Source: Alphaproteobacteria bacterium (GTDB taxonomy: Bacteria > Pseudomonadota > Alphaproteobacteria > Rhodobacterales > Rhodobacteraceae). From it: 9,466 bases of DNA. Both the position numbers and the translations under genes were made by a program. This document shows positions 1 to 6,047 of the stretch, piece after piece. The stretch lies in contig JAUHZL010000077.1 of NCBI GenBank assembly GCA_030425945.1, positions 1-9,466 of the forward strand, given 5' to 3'. Each line of letters begins with the position of its first letter. Positions within the stretch are counted from its first letter, which is position 1. Under the pieces are notes generated by a model, which saw nothing but the letters and a program-made list of their open reading frames with translations, was not told the origin of the DNA and searched no databases.

Positions 1-414
1 GTTCTGGCCGAAACGCCCTTCGGCACGGTCGGCCTGACGGTCTGCTACGACGTGCGGTTCCCGCATCTCTACCGCGCGCTGGCGCAGGCCGGGGCCGAGA
101 TCCTGACCGTGCCCGCCGCCTTTTCCACCGCCACCGGGCCGGGGCACTGGCAGACCCTTCTGCAGGCCCGCGCGATCGAGTGCGGCGCCTACGTCCTGGC
201 GCCCGCGCAGACCGGGGTCCATCCGACCTCGACCGAAAAGCGGCGCGCCACGCACGGGCACTCGCTGGCCATCGACCCGTGGGGGACCGTGCTGGCCGAC
301 GGCGGCACCGCGCCGGGCGTGACGCTGGTCGAGATCGACCGCGCGACCGTCGCCGGGGTGCGGCAGAAACTGCCTTCCCTTTCGGGCGACCGTCCTTATG
401 CTGCACCGTCATGA
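1..414 (+). CDS. Carbon-nitrogen (nitrilase-superfamily) hydrolase, 3' part only
   Basis: The gene enters from the left edge in frame 1, and 137 C-terminal residues are present. The fragment carries the catalytic-cysteine elbow VCYDVRFP (Cys at residue 15 of the fragment). It is followed by the typical PAAF-TxxTG-xHW segment and an RAIE...YVLAPAQ strand, which are hallmarks of the nitrilase superfamily, closest in style to Nit2/omega-amidase-like amidases. These enzymes hydrolyse C-N bonds of amides through a Cys-Glu-Lys triad; the Glu and Lys lie upstream and are not visible. Family members are about 270-280 residues, so roughly half is missing. An internal GTG at position 52 is not a real start, because homology continues upstream of it. 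The stop overlaps the marR start by 4 bp (ATGA), implying an operon. The family call is secure; the substrate is not determinable. Confidence 0.9.
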   Translation, partial: VLAETPFGTVGLTVCYDVRFPHLYRALAQAGAEILTVPAAFSTATGPGHWQTLLQARAIECGAYVLAPAQTGVHPTSTEKRRATHGHSLAIDPWGTVLADGGTAPGVTLVEIDRATVAGVRQKLPSLSGDRPYAAPS

Positions 415-860
415 ACGACGGGCCCGTGGCTGACCCTCTCGCGGTCGCGCTCTTCAGCGAACTTCTGACCGCCGAGCAGCTTGCACGCAACCGCCTCTCC
501 AAGGCGTTGCCGAAGGGCATGGAAATCAGCCATTTCGCCGTTCTGAACCATCTCGCCAACCTCGGGGACGAGCGCACGCCTGCGCAACTGGCGCGCACGT
601 TTCACGTCACCAAGGGCGCGATGACCAATACGCTCGGCAAGCTCGAGTGGGCCGGTCATGTCCACATCCGGCCCGACTGGGACGACGCGCGCCGCAAGAT
701 GGTGGCGATCAGTCCCTCCGGCCGCCGGGCCCGCGATGCGGCCATCCAGTCGATGACCCCGATGCTGGCGGACGTGGTGCGCGATGTCGGCCCCGAGAAG
801 GTCCGCGCCGCCCTGCCTGTCCTACGCGAGCTGCGTCGACGGCTGGGCGAGGAGAGCTAG
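411..860 (+). CDS. MarR-family winged-helix transcriptional regulator
   Basis: A 149-residue protein starting at the ATG that overlaps the upstream hydrolase stop by 4 bp; there is no clear Shine-Dalgarno, so coupling is likely. It has MarR architecture. A helical N-terminus precedes the winged helix-turn-helix at about residues 38-102: TPAQLARTFHVTKGAMTNTL (57-75) is the HTH, and RPDWDDARRKMVAIS (87-101) is the beta wing with the family's D-x-R-x4-I/L pattern. A dimerisation helix follows to the end. MarR proteins are dimeric repressors or activators, often ligand- or redox-responsive; the ligand here is unknown. The last 39 bp are also coding on the opposite strand for the C-terminus of bchO. 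Whether it controls the adjacent hydrolase or the convergent photosynthesis operon cannot be told from sequence. Confidence 0.9.
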   Translation: MNDGPVADPLAVALFSELLTAEQLARNRLSKALPKGMEISHFAVLNHLANLGDERTPAQLARTFHVTKGAMTNTLGKLEWAGHVHIRPDWDDARRKMVAISPSGRRARDAAIQSMTPMLADVVRDVGPEKVRAALPVLRELRRRLGEES

Positions 861-1712
861 CTCCGCCAGCCAACGCTCGATCTCGGCCAGGACCGCGTCC
901 GGGTCTTCCTCGTGCATCAGGTGGCCCAGCGCGGGCAGGTCGCGGTGCGTGGCCTGCGGCAGCCGGGTCGCGGCGCGGGCACTCGTGTCCGGGGCGACCG
1001 CCTTGTCTCGCGCGCCGGTCAGCAGCAGCACCGGCACCCGGATCTGCGGCAGCCGCGCGATCAGCGGGCGCAGGTCCCAGACCGACATCATCGTCAGCGC
1101 CCCGTCCACATGCGCCCGGTCCCGCACCAGCCGGAAATAGGGCCGCAACTGCGCCGGGCTCAGGCGGCTGCCGGTCGCGGCGATCATCTGGCCCACGTTG
1201 CGCGGCGTCGCGGTGCGCGCGAAGAAGAGCGCGGTAAAGGGATTGACCGCCAGCACCTTCGCAAGGAACGGAAACAGCCACCCGGCGACGCCCTGAAACT
1301 CGGCCAGCGCCCCGTTCAGCGTGACGATCCCCTTCAGCGGAAGCCGGTCCGCCAGCTCCAGCGCCACGGCCCCCCCGGCGGAATGCCCGATCACTGCCAC
1401 CGGGGACAGGCGCTCGGCCGCCATCAGCGCGGCGATGTCCTCGGCCACCTGCGGCAGACGGGCCCGCGACAGCCCCGTGCGCCGGGTAAACCCGTGACCG
1501 GGCAGGTCGAGGGCCACGACTCGCCAGCGCCGCGCCAGCCGGGGCATCAGGTCGGCGAAGGAATGCGACGAGGCCCCTGCCCCGTGCAGCAGCAACAGAA
1601 GCGACGCGTCCTTCGGCCCCATCTCCTGCAAATGCCAGGTCGTGCCGTTGACCGTGCGGAACCGGCTGGCCTCGGCCAGCGGCCAGTCGGCCTTTTCCGC
1701 CTCCCAGTTCAC
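822..1712 (-). CDS. bchO: Alpha/beta hydrolase BchO, magnesium-chelatase-associated
   Basis: A 296-residue alpha/beta-hydrolase-fold protein. Visible elements are the oxyanion region LLHGAGASSHSF (41-52), the strand-turn VVALDLPGHG (65-74), the nucleophile elbow VIGHSAGG (108-114, Ser111), a probable acid Asp236 in LLTGARDKAV, and the histidine His264 in LGHLMHEE. It begins at a GTG whose bases overlap the bchD stop (GTGA, 4-bp overlap). BchO is the hydrolase encoded directly downstream of bchD in purple bacteria. It is placed in bacteriochlorophyll synthesis by genetics and context, but its reaction is not well established. The assignment rests on the fold plus position as the last gene of crtA-bchI-bchD-bchO. 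The 3' end overlaps convergent marR by 39 bp, so no intergenic terminator is possible. Confidence 0.92.
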   Translation of the reverse strand: MNWEAEKADWPLAEASRFRTVNGTTWHLQEMGPKDASLLLLLHGAGASSHSFADLMPRLARRWRVVALDLPGHGFTRRTGLSRARLPQVAEDIAALMAAERLSPVAVIGHSAGGAVALELADRLPLKGIVTLNGALAEFQGVAGWLFPFLAKVLAVNPFTALFFARTATPRNVGQMIAATGSRLSPAQLRPYFRLVRDRAHVDGALTMMSVWDLRPLIARLPQIRVPVLLLTGARDKAVAPDTSARAATRLPQATHRDLPALGHLMHEEDPDAVLAEIERWLAELALLAQPSTQLA

Positions 1713-3454
1713 GGCACCAGGGCCCCGGCGACGGCGGCGGACAGCCGCCCGGCGTCGGCGCGCGGCAGCGGCAGGTAGGTCGCGTTCATCTCGCCCGCGA
1801 GGTCGCGCAACTGCGACTGCGGACGCGGGCTCATGTCGATCACCAGCGCGGGCGTGGCGGTCGCCCGCACCGCCAGCGCCATGCGTCGTGCATCCTCGGC
1901 CGCCGTGGGCCGGTCGGCCCGGCCATCGAGAGCGATGTTCGCCCGCCCGTCGGTCAGCAGCGCGATCGAGGGCGTCAGCCCCCGCCCGCGCGACAGGTCC
2001 GCGAGGTCCAGCGCGCTGCGCAACCCGGCGGCCAGCGGTGTTCCGCCACCCCCCGGCAACCCGGCCAACCGCCGCTTCGTCTGCACGAGCGAGCGGGTGG
2101 GCGGCAGCAGCACCTCGGCATGATCCCCCCGGAACGCCACCAGGGCGACATAGTCGCGCCGGGCATAGGCTTCGCCCAGCAGCAGCTCGACCGCGCCTTT
2201 CGCCTCGGCCAGCCGGGTGAAGGCGGCCGACCCGCTGGCATCGACGGCAAAGATCAGCAGGCGGTCGGACTTCTCCTCGAACCGGCGCAGGCGGATATCC
2301 TCGGCCCGGATCAGCACCTTCTGCGGGGCGTCGGGCGTCAGGCGGCGGCGGATCACCTGCCAGGGCGCGGCAGCCCGCAGGGTCGCCACGAGGTCGATGC
2401 GGCTCTGCCCGTCCAGCCGCCCGGGGCGCGACGGCAGCGGACGTCCGCGCCGGTTGCCTTTCTTCGCCGCCCCCGTCCCGGCACTCGCGCCGGTCACGCG
2501 GGGGGCTTTCCCGGCCGCCAGCTTCGCCAGCAGATCGGCGGGCAGGATCGCGCGGGCCGCTTCCAGCAGCACCTCTTCCGGCAGCATGTCGGGGACATTG
2601 TCCTCGTCCGCATCGGGCTCGGGGGTGTCATCGCCGGTTTCCGGTTCGGGCGGCGGCGGCGGCTCCTCGGCCTCCGGCTCGGGCGCCTCCTCCGGCTCGG
2701 CGGGCAGCATCGTGGCGCGCGGGGCCAGCACCAGCTCGACCGCGCAGATCAGGTCGTCCTCGGTCACCACCGGCTCGCCGTCCAGCGCGGCACTCGCCCG
2801 GGCGGCGGCCAGCGCCAGCAGCGGCGCCCTGAGCGAGGCGATGCCCAGCCGGTGCGCCACGCGCACGACCGTCTCGACCGCGTCGGCAGGCAGGCGCACG
2901 GCGGGCAGGCGCGCCCGGGCCGCGGCGATCAGGTCCGGATCGATCTCCAGGTCCGGGCAATCCGCAAGCGCCAGCCCCGACAGGTCGACGTGCAGCGCCA
3001 GACGGTCCGCCACGGTCTGCGGCAAGCGCTCGTCCGCCTCCGCCCCTTCGTCCAGCGCGACGACGCAATGCCCCTGCCCCGCGTCCAGCACCTGCGCCAG
3101 GCGCGCCGCGAGGCCGCCGGTCAGCCGCTCGGCCATCGGCACCACCAGCGCCCGGGGACCGTTGCCCAGCACGCCGCGCGACCGCACGACAGCCCCGGCG
3201 GCCAGCGTGGCGGCGAGGTCGACGCCGCCGAACAACTGCTCGTCCGTCAGGGTCAGCGGAAGGCGGGCGGCGGGCGTCGGGGCCAGAAGTCCCGGCAACA
3301 CCGCCATCAGCCGTTCGCGCGCAGGGCCGACCCGCGCCTTCAGCCAGAGCCCGCCGAGCCCGCCGGGATCAACCGCCAGCAACGCCACGGCGGTCGCGGC
3401 GCGACCCCAGACCTCGACCGGGTCACGTTCGGGGGGAGGGGCAGGCGCCAGCAT
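1709..3454 (-). CDS. bchD: Magnesium chelatase subunit D (BchD)
   Basis: A 581-residue subunit of the ATP-dependent Mg-chelatase (BchI-BchD-BchH), which inserts Mg2+ into protoporphyrin IX. Three parts are visible. The N-terminal AAA+-like region (about 1-245) lacks a Walker A motif. A proline- and acid-rich hinge spans about 250-290. The C-terminal von Willebrand A/integrin-I domain (about 395-581) has a complete MIDAS: DASGS (405-409), a Thr in GGGGTPLA (Thr472), and TDG (501-503). A basic segment (KKGNRRGR, 331-338) lies between hinge and vWA domain. The ATG at 3454 lies 4 nt after the bchI stop and gives the expected length. The reading frame stays open upstream into bchI, but those 52 extra codons do not resemble BchD. 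Re-initiation after bchI is the likely mode of translation. Confidence 0.96.
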   Translation of the reverse strand: MLAPAPPPERDPVEVWGRAATAVALLAVDPGGLGGLWLKARVGPARERLMAVLPGLLAPTPAARLPLTLTDEQLFGGVDLAATLAAGAVVRSRGVLGNGPRALVVPMAERLTGGLAARLAQVLDAGQGHCVVALDEGAEADERLPQTVADRLALHVDLSGLALADCPDLEIDPDLIAAARARLPAVRLPADAVETVVRVAHRLGIASLRAPLLALAAARASAALDGEPVVTEDDLICAVELVLAPRATMLPAEPEEAPEPEAEEPPPPPEPETGDDTPEPDADEDNVPDMLPEEVLLEAARAILPADLLAKLAAGKAPRVTGASAGTGAAKKGNRRGRPLPSRPGRLDGQSRIDLVATLRAAAPWQVIRRRLTPDAPQKVLIRAEDIRLRRFEEKSDRLLIFAVDASGSAAFTRLAEAKGAVELLLGEAYARRDYVALVAFRGDHAEVLLPPTRSLVQTKRRLAGLPGGGGTPLAAGLRSALDLADLSRGRGLTPSIALLTDGRANIALDGRADRPTAAEDARRMALAVRATATPALVIDMSPRPQSQLRDLAGEMNATYLPLPRADAGRLSAAVAGALVP

Positions 3455-3458
3455 CGGA

Positions 3459-4463
3459 TCAGGCCAGGACCTCGGCCACGGCGCGCTCGACACGGGTGCC
3501 CGAGCCGGCCTCGTCCAGCGGATCGCGGCGCAGCCGGTGGCGCAGGGCCGAAGGGGCGATGGCGCGCAGATGCTCGCGCGTGACTTCGTCGGCCCCGGCG
3601 AAGGCGGCATAGGCCCGCGCCGCGCGCAGCAGCGTCAGTTCCCCGCGCAAGCCGTCGGCGCCCAGCGCCACGCAGAGCCGCGCGCAATCGCGCAGCGCGT
3701 CGTCCGAGGCTTTCACCTCGCGCAGCAGCGCGCGGGCCGCGAGGATGCGGGTCCGCAACGCGGCATCCTCGCCGGTCCAGTGCGCCATGAACCCGTCATG
3801 GTCCGTCTCGTAGGCGTCGCGGCGGCGAATGACCTCGATCCGCTGGTCGATGTCCTTCGGGCTGGCGACCTCGACCGACAGGCCGAACCGGTCCAGAAGC
3901 TGCGGGCGCAACTCGCCCTCTTCCGGGTTCCCCGAGCCGACCAGCACGAACCGCGCCTTGTGACGGATTGACAGGCCTTCGCGCTCGATCACGTTCTCGC
4001 CGGACACCGCAACGTCCAGCAGCAGGTCGACGATATGGTCTTCCAGCAGGTTGACCTCGTCGATGTAGAGGTACCCGCGGTTGGCGCGCGCCAGCAGGCC
4101 CGGCTCGAACGCCTTCTCGCCCCGCGTCAGCGCCCGCTCGATGTCGAGCGCGCCGACCACCCGGTCCTCGGTCGCACCCAGCGGCAGGTCGACCACCGGC
4201 GTCGGCTTCTCGACGAGCGTCTCGTCGCGAATCTCGGCCCAGTCGGGGCAGTCCTCCCGGCTGGCCGAGTTGCAGGGGCACCCGGCGACCGCCGTGATCG
4301 GCGGCAGCAGCGCGGCAAGCGCCCGCACGCTGGTCGACTTGCCGGTGCCCCGGTCGCCGAACACCAGCACCCCGCCGATGCCCGGATCGATCGCGGTCAG
4401 GATCATCGCGCGCTTCATTTCGTCCTGGCCGACGATGGCGGAGAACGGGAAAGGATGGGTCAT
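3459..4463 (-). CDS. bchI: Magnesium chelatase ATPase subunit I (BchI)
   Basis: A 334-residue AAA+ ATPase that assembles into the motor ring with BchD and drives Mg2+ insertion into protoporphyrin IX on BchH, the first committed step of bacteriochlorophyll synthesis. Visible motifs are the N-terminal FPFSAIVGQDEMK, Walker A GDRGTGKST (36-44), a conserved cysteine patch CPCN/CPD (62-74), Walker B YLYIDEVNLLEDH (131-143), sensor-1 VGSGNPEEGE (175-184), and LLDRFG (189-194) whose Arg192 occupies the family's arginine-finger position. The C-terminal helical domain contains the GLRGELTLLRAARAYA segment. The ATG overlaps the crtA stop by 4 bp. A purine-rich GAAGGA (4473-4478) sits 9 nt upstream, so this gene has its own ribosome-binding site inside the 3' end of crtA. 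Length and motifs are intact. Confidence 0.97.
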   Translation of the reverse strand: MTHPFPFSAIVGQDEMKRAMILTAIDPGIGGVLVFGDRGTGKSTSVRALAALLPPITAVAGCPCNSASREDCPDWAEIRDETLVEKPTPVVDLPLGATEDRVVGALDIERALTRGEKAFEPGLLARANRGYLYIDEVNLLEDHIVDLLLDVAVSGENVIEREGLSIRHKARFVLVGSGNPEEGELRPQLLDRFGLSVEVASPKDIDQRIEVIRRRDAYETDHDGFMAHWTGEDAALRTRILAARALLREVKASDDALRDCARLCVALGADGLRGELTLLRAARAYAAFAGADEVTREHLRAIAPSALRHRLRRDPLDEAGSGTRVERAVAEVLA

Positions 4464-5191
4464 GCTGTTGTGTCCTTCGTCAGGCGCGCCAGGGGGCTGA
4501 CGCCGTTCCAGCTTCCGGCGTCGCCGAGGACGCGGAAGCGGGCATAGAGTTCTTCGCGGAACCAGTTTCCGTCCCGCACCGCGCGGATCGCCCGCGCATG
4601 CGGCCCGTCCGGGCGGCGGGCGAAATCGGCCATGCTGGCGGTGTCGGGCCAGATCGAGAAGGTGACCTGCTGCAACAGCGGCACCTCGCCGATCCCGATC
4701 TTGAAGACCACGTTCGGGTCTGCGCCGATCACGTCCTCGATCGGCGGCACGCGGCGCCAGAACAGGGTGGCGACGGCAGGTTTCACCGTCGCGCGGGTCA
4801 GCGCCGCCAACGGCCCGGGGGTGGCGTCCTCCCCGGCGGCAAACGGCGTCGCACCGGACCAGTGGCCGCGCACGGAGGTGGGCGTCAGGAAGACGGTCCA
4901 GCTTTCTTCGGCATGCCGCGCCCAGCGCCGGAAGGTCGCGCCGCGTTCGGTCTGCGCCTGCGCGGTCCCGAGGTCGTCCCAGGTCGCAAGGATCGCGTAG
5001 ACGGCGGTGTTGGGGATGGGCGTGAACCCCTCGCCGGTGCCGGACCCGCAGAGCTTCCAGAACCCGATACCGGGGGTGCGCGGCAGGGTCAGACGGGCGG
5101 CACCCATCTGCGCCAGCACCCAGAGGCGCTGCCGCAGGGGCCCGAACCGGTAGAAAGAGAGGCTGACGGTCTGAATCGGACCCACTCCCAC
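4460..5191 (-). CDS. crtA: Spheroidene monooxygenase (CrtA)
   Basis: A 243-residue protein matching the spheroidene monooxygenase family: SLSFYRFG (10-17) near the N-terminus, then the diagnostic GFWKLCGSGTGEGFTP (43-58) and NTAVYAILATW (61-71), with a conserved FREELYARFRVL toward the C-terminus. In the known family this heme-containing oxygenase introduces the C-2 keto group into spheroidene, giving spheroidenone under oxic conditions. It is the first gene of the tightly packed crtA-bchI-bchD-bchO unit. The start is GTG at 5191; a second in-frame GTG at 5185 is possible. A TAA lies in frame about 30 nt upstream and no ATG intervenes. No convincing Shine-Dalgarno is visible, which is odd for the lead gene. 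A PpsR-type dyad lies 18-35 bp upstream of the start. Confidence 0.94.
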   Translation of the reverse strand: MGVGPIQTVSLSFYRFGPLRQRLWVLAQMGAARLTLPRTPGIGFWKLCGSGTGEGFTPIPNTAVYAILATWDDLGTAQAQTERGATFRRWARHAEESWTVFLTPTSVRGHWSGATPFAAGEDATPGPLAALTRATVKPAVATLFWRRVPPIEDVIGADPNVVFKIGIGEVPLLQQVTFSIWPDTASMADFARRPDGPHARAIRAVRDGNWFREELYARFRVLGDAGSWNGVSPLARLTKDTTA

Positions 5192-5208
5192 GGATTCGTC
5201 ACACGATG

Positions 5209-5226
5209 TGTCAACTTAGTCTGACA
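5209..5226. promoter_or_regulatory. PpsR/CrtJ-type operator upstream of crtA
   Basis: TGTCAACTTAGTCTGACA matches TGT-N12-ACA exactly and extends it to TGTC-N10-GACA. This is the binding pattern known for PpsR/CrtJ, the redox- and light-responsive repressor of photosynthesis genes in purple bacteria. It lies 18 bp upstream of the crtA GTG in the only non-coding stretch ahead of the operon. Read on the minus strand, the dyad contains a TTGACA that looks like a -35 box, but a -10 at normal spacing would fall on the crtA start codon, so I do not assign the promoter. The site match is seen directly; PpsR control is inferred from the family's known targets, and the ppsR gene is not in this window. 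Confidence 0.75.
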
Positions 5227-5239
5227 GTTTTGTTGTCAG
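5221..5239. repeat. Second inverted repeat overlapping the PpsR-type site
   Basis: CTGACA (5221-5226) and TGTCAG (5234-5239) form a perfect 6-bp inverted repeat around a 7-bp centre. The left arm is also the right arm of the PpsR-type dyad, so three evenly spaced TGTCA/TGACA half-sites cover 5209-5239. It could be an additional repressor half-site allowing cooperative binding. A small hairpin is also possible, but no T-run follows on either strand, so an intrinsic terminator for comF is unlikely. Confidence 0.45.
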
Positions 5240-5247
5240 ATGGAAAG

Positions 5248-6024
5248 TCAAATCGCGTCGGCGATCCGGGGCGGCGGGGTGCGGGGTCCGGTCGCCTCCG
5301 GCTCGTCCTTGGTGACGCGGGCGCAGACGAGGACATCGACCCCCGCCGCTCCCGCCGCCAGGCAGGCCTCGGTCGCGGCGGCCAGCGTCGCGCCGGTGGT
5401 CATCACGTCGTCGACCAGCAGGATGTCCCGGCCCCGCAGCGCTGCGCGCCGGTCGGGCGCCGGGGCGATCACCCCGTCAAGTATCGCGAACCGCTCGTCG
5501 CGCCCCCGATGATCGAGCGCCGGCGTCGCCCGCAGGCGGCGCAGCGCATCGACCGCCACCGGGCCCGACCCGCCCATCGCCCGCGCCAGCAGCGCCGCCT
5601 GGTTGTACCGCCGCCGGAACAGCCGCCGCGGATGCAGCGGCACCGGGATCACCAGCGTGTCGGGGGTCAGCAACGGTCCCGCGGCCCGCCGCAGCCACGG
5701 ACCCAGCGTCCGGGCCAGATCCGTGCGGTCGGCATGCTTCAGAAGCAGCATGATCCGGCGTCCGCTGGCGGCATAGCGGAACACCGCCCGCCCGCGCCGC
5801 CACGGCCGCGCCAGCACGAGGCAGTCGTCGCAGGTCAGCGGCCCGTCCCCGACCGCACCCTCCGGCACGAGGACCGGGGCCGCGCAGGTCGCGCAAAGCG
5901 GCCCCGTCAGCATCGGCGTATCGCGCAGGCAGCCCGGGCACAGGTGAAAGGCAACGCCGGTCTCGGCCCGGCACAGCGGGCATTCGGGCGGAAACAGCCT
6001 GTCAACGATGGTTCCCAAGGGCAT
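5248..6024 (-). CDS. comF: ComF-family phosphoribosyltransferase-like protein
   Basis: A 258-residue ComF-type protein. The N-terminal third holds four CxxC pairs: CPLC (15-18), CPGC (29-32), CATC (44-47) and CDDC (65-68), a zinc-ribbon-like arrangement. The C-terminal type I phosphoribosyltransferase domain shows the HPRRLFRRRYNQA segment (131-143) and the PRPP-binding loop ILLVDDVMTTGAT (201-213) with the paired acids Asp205/Asp206. Homologues act in DNA uptake in naturally competent bacteria, but the family is widespread in non-competent alphaproteobacteria, where its role is unclear. The ATG is supported by AGAGGA about 5-6 nt upstream on the minus strand. It is divergent from the methyltransferase gene with only 23 bp between starts. 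It lies 56 bp upstream of crtA on the same strand, so read-through into the photosynthesis operon is possible. Confidence 0.93.
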   Translation of the reverse strand: MPLGTIVDRLFPPECPLCRAETGVAFHLCPGCLRDTPMLTGPLCATCAAPVLVPEGAVGDGPLTCDDCLVLARPWRRGRAVFRYAASGRRIMLLLKHADRTDLARTLGPWLRRAAGPLLTPDTLVIPVPLHPRRLFRRRYNQAALLARAMGGSGPVAVDALRRLRATPALDHRGRDERFAILDGVIAPAPDRRAALRGRDILLVDDVMTTGATLAAATEACLAAGAAGVDVLVCARVTKDEPEATGPRTPPPRIADAI

Positions 6025-6047
6025 GGCGATCCTCTAAGACGCCTCCG
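6025..6047. promoter_or_regulatory. 23-bp divergent spacer between comF and the methyltransferase gene
   Basis: The two start codons face away from each other with 23 bp between them. The minus-strand side carries a usable AGAGGA ribosome-binding site for comF. The plus-strand side shows no good Shine-Dalgarno for the methyltransferase. There is no room for two conventional promoters, so the promoter of each gene must lie at least partly inside the other's 5' coding region. No -35/-10 pair could be assigned. Confidence 0.4.

Noticed and set aside
3455..3610. Upstream extension of bchD into bchI
   Set aside because: The frame is open, but the extra 52 residues are Pro/Ser/Arg-rich shadow sequence of bchI. 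The ATG 4 nt after the bchI stop gives the normal BchD N-terminus.
2120..3971. Long plus-strand open frames (487 and 584 codons) opposite bchD and bchI
   Set aside because: They are antisense to intact, motif-complete bchD/bchI, have Arg/Ala/Gly/Ser-rich compositions without domain signals, and are typical by-products of high-GC codon bias.
5221..5239. Intrinsic terminator for comF
   Set aside because: The 6-bp stem is only moderately GC-rich, the loop is 7 nt, and there is no T-run after it on the minus strand.
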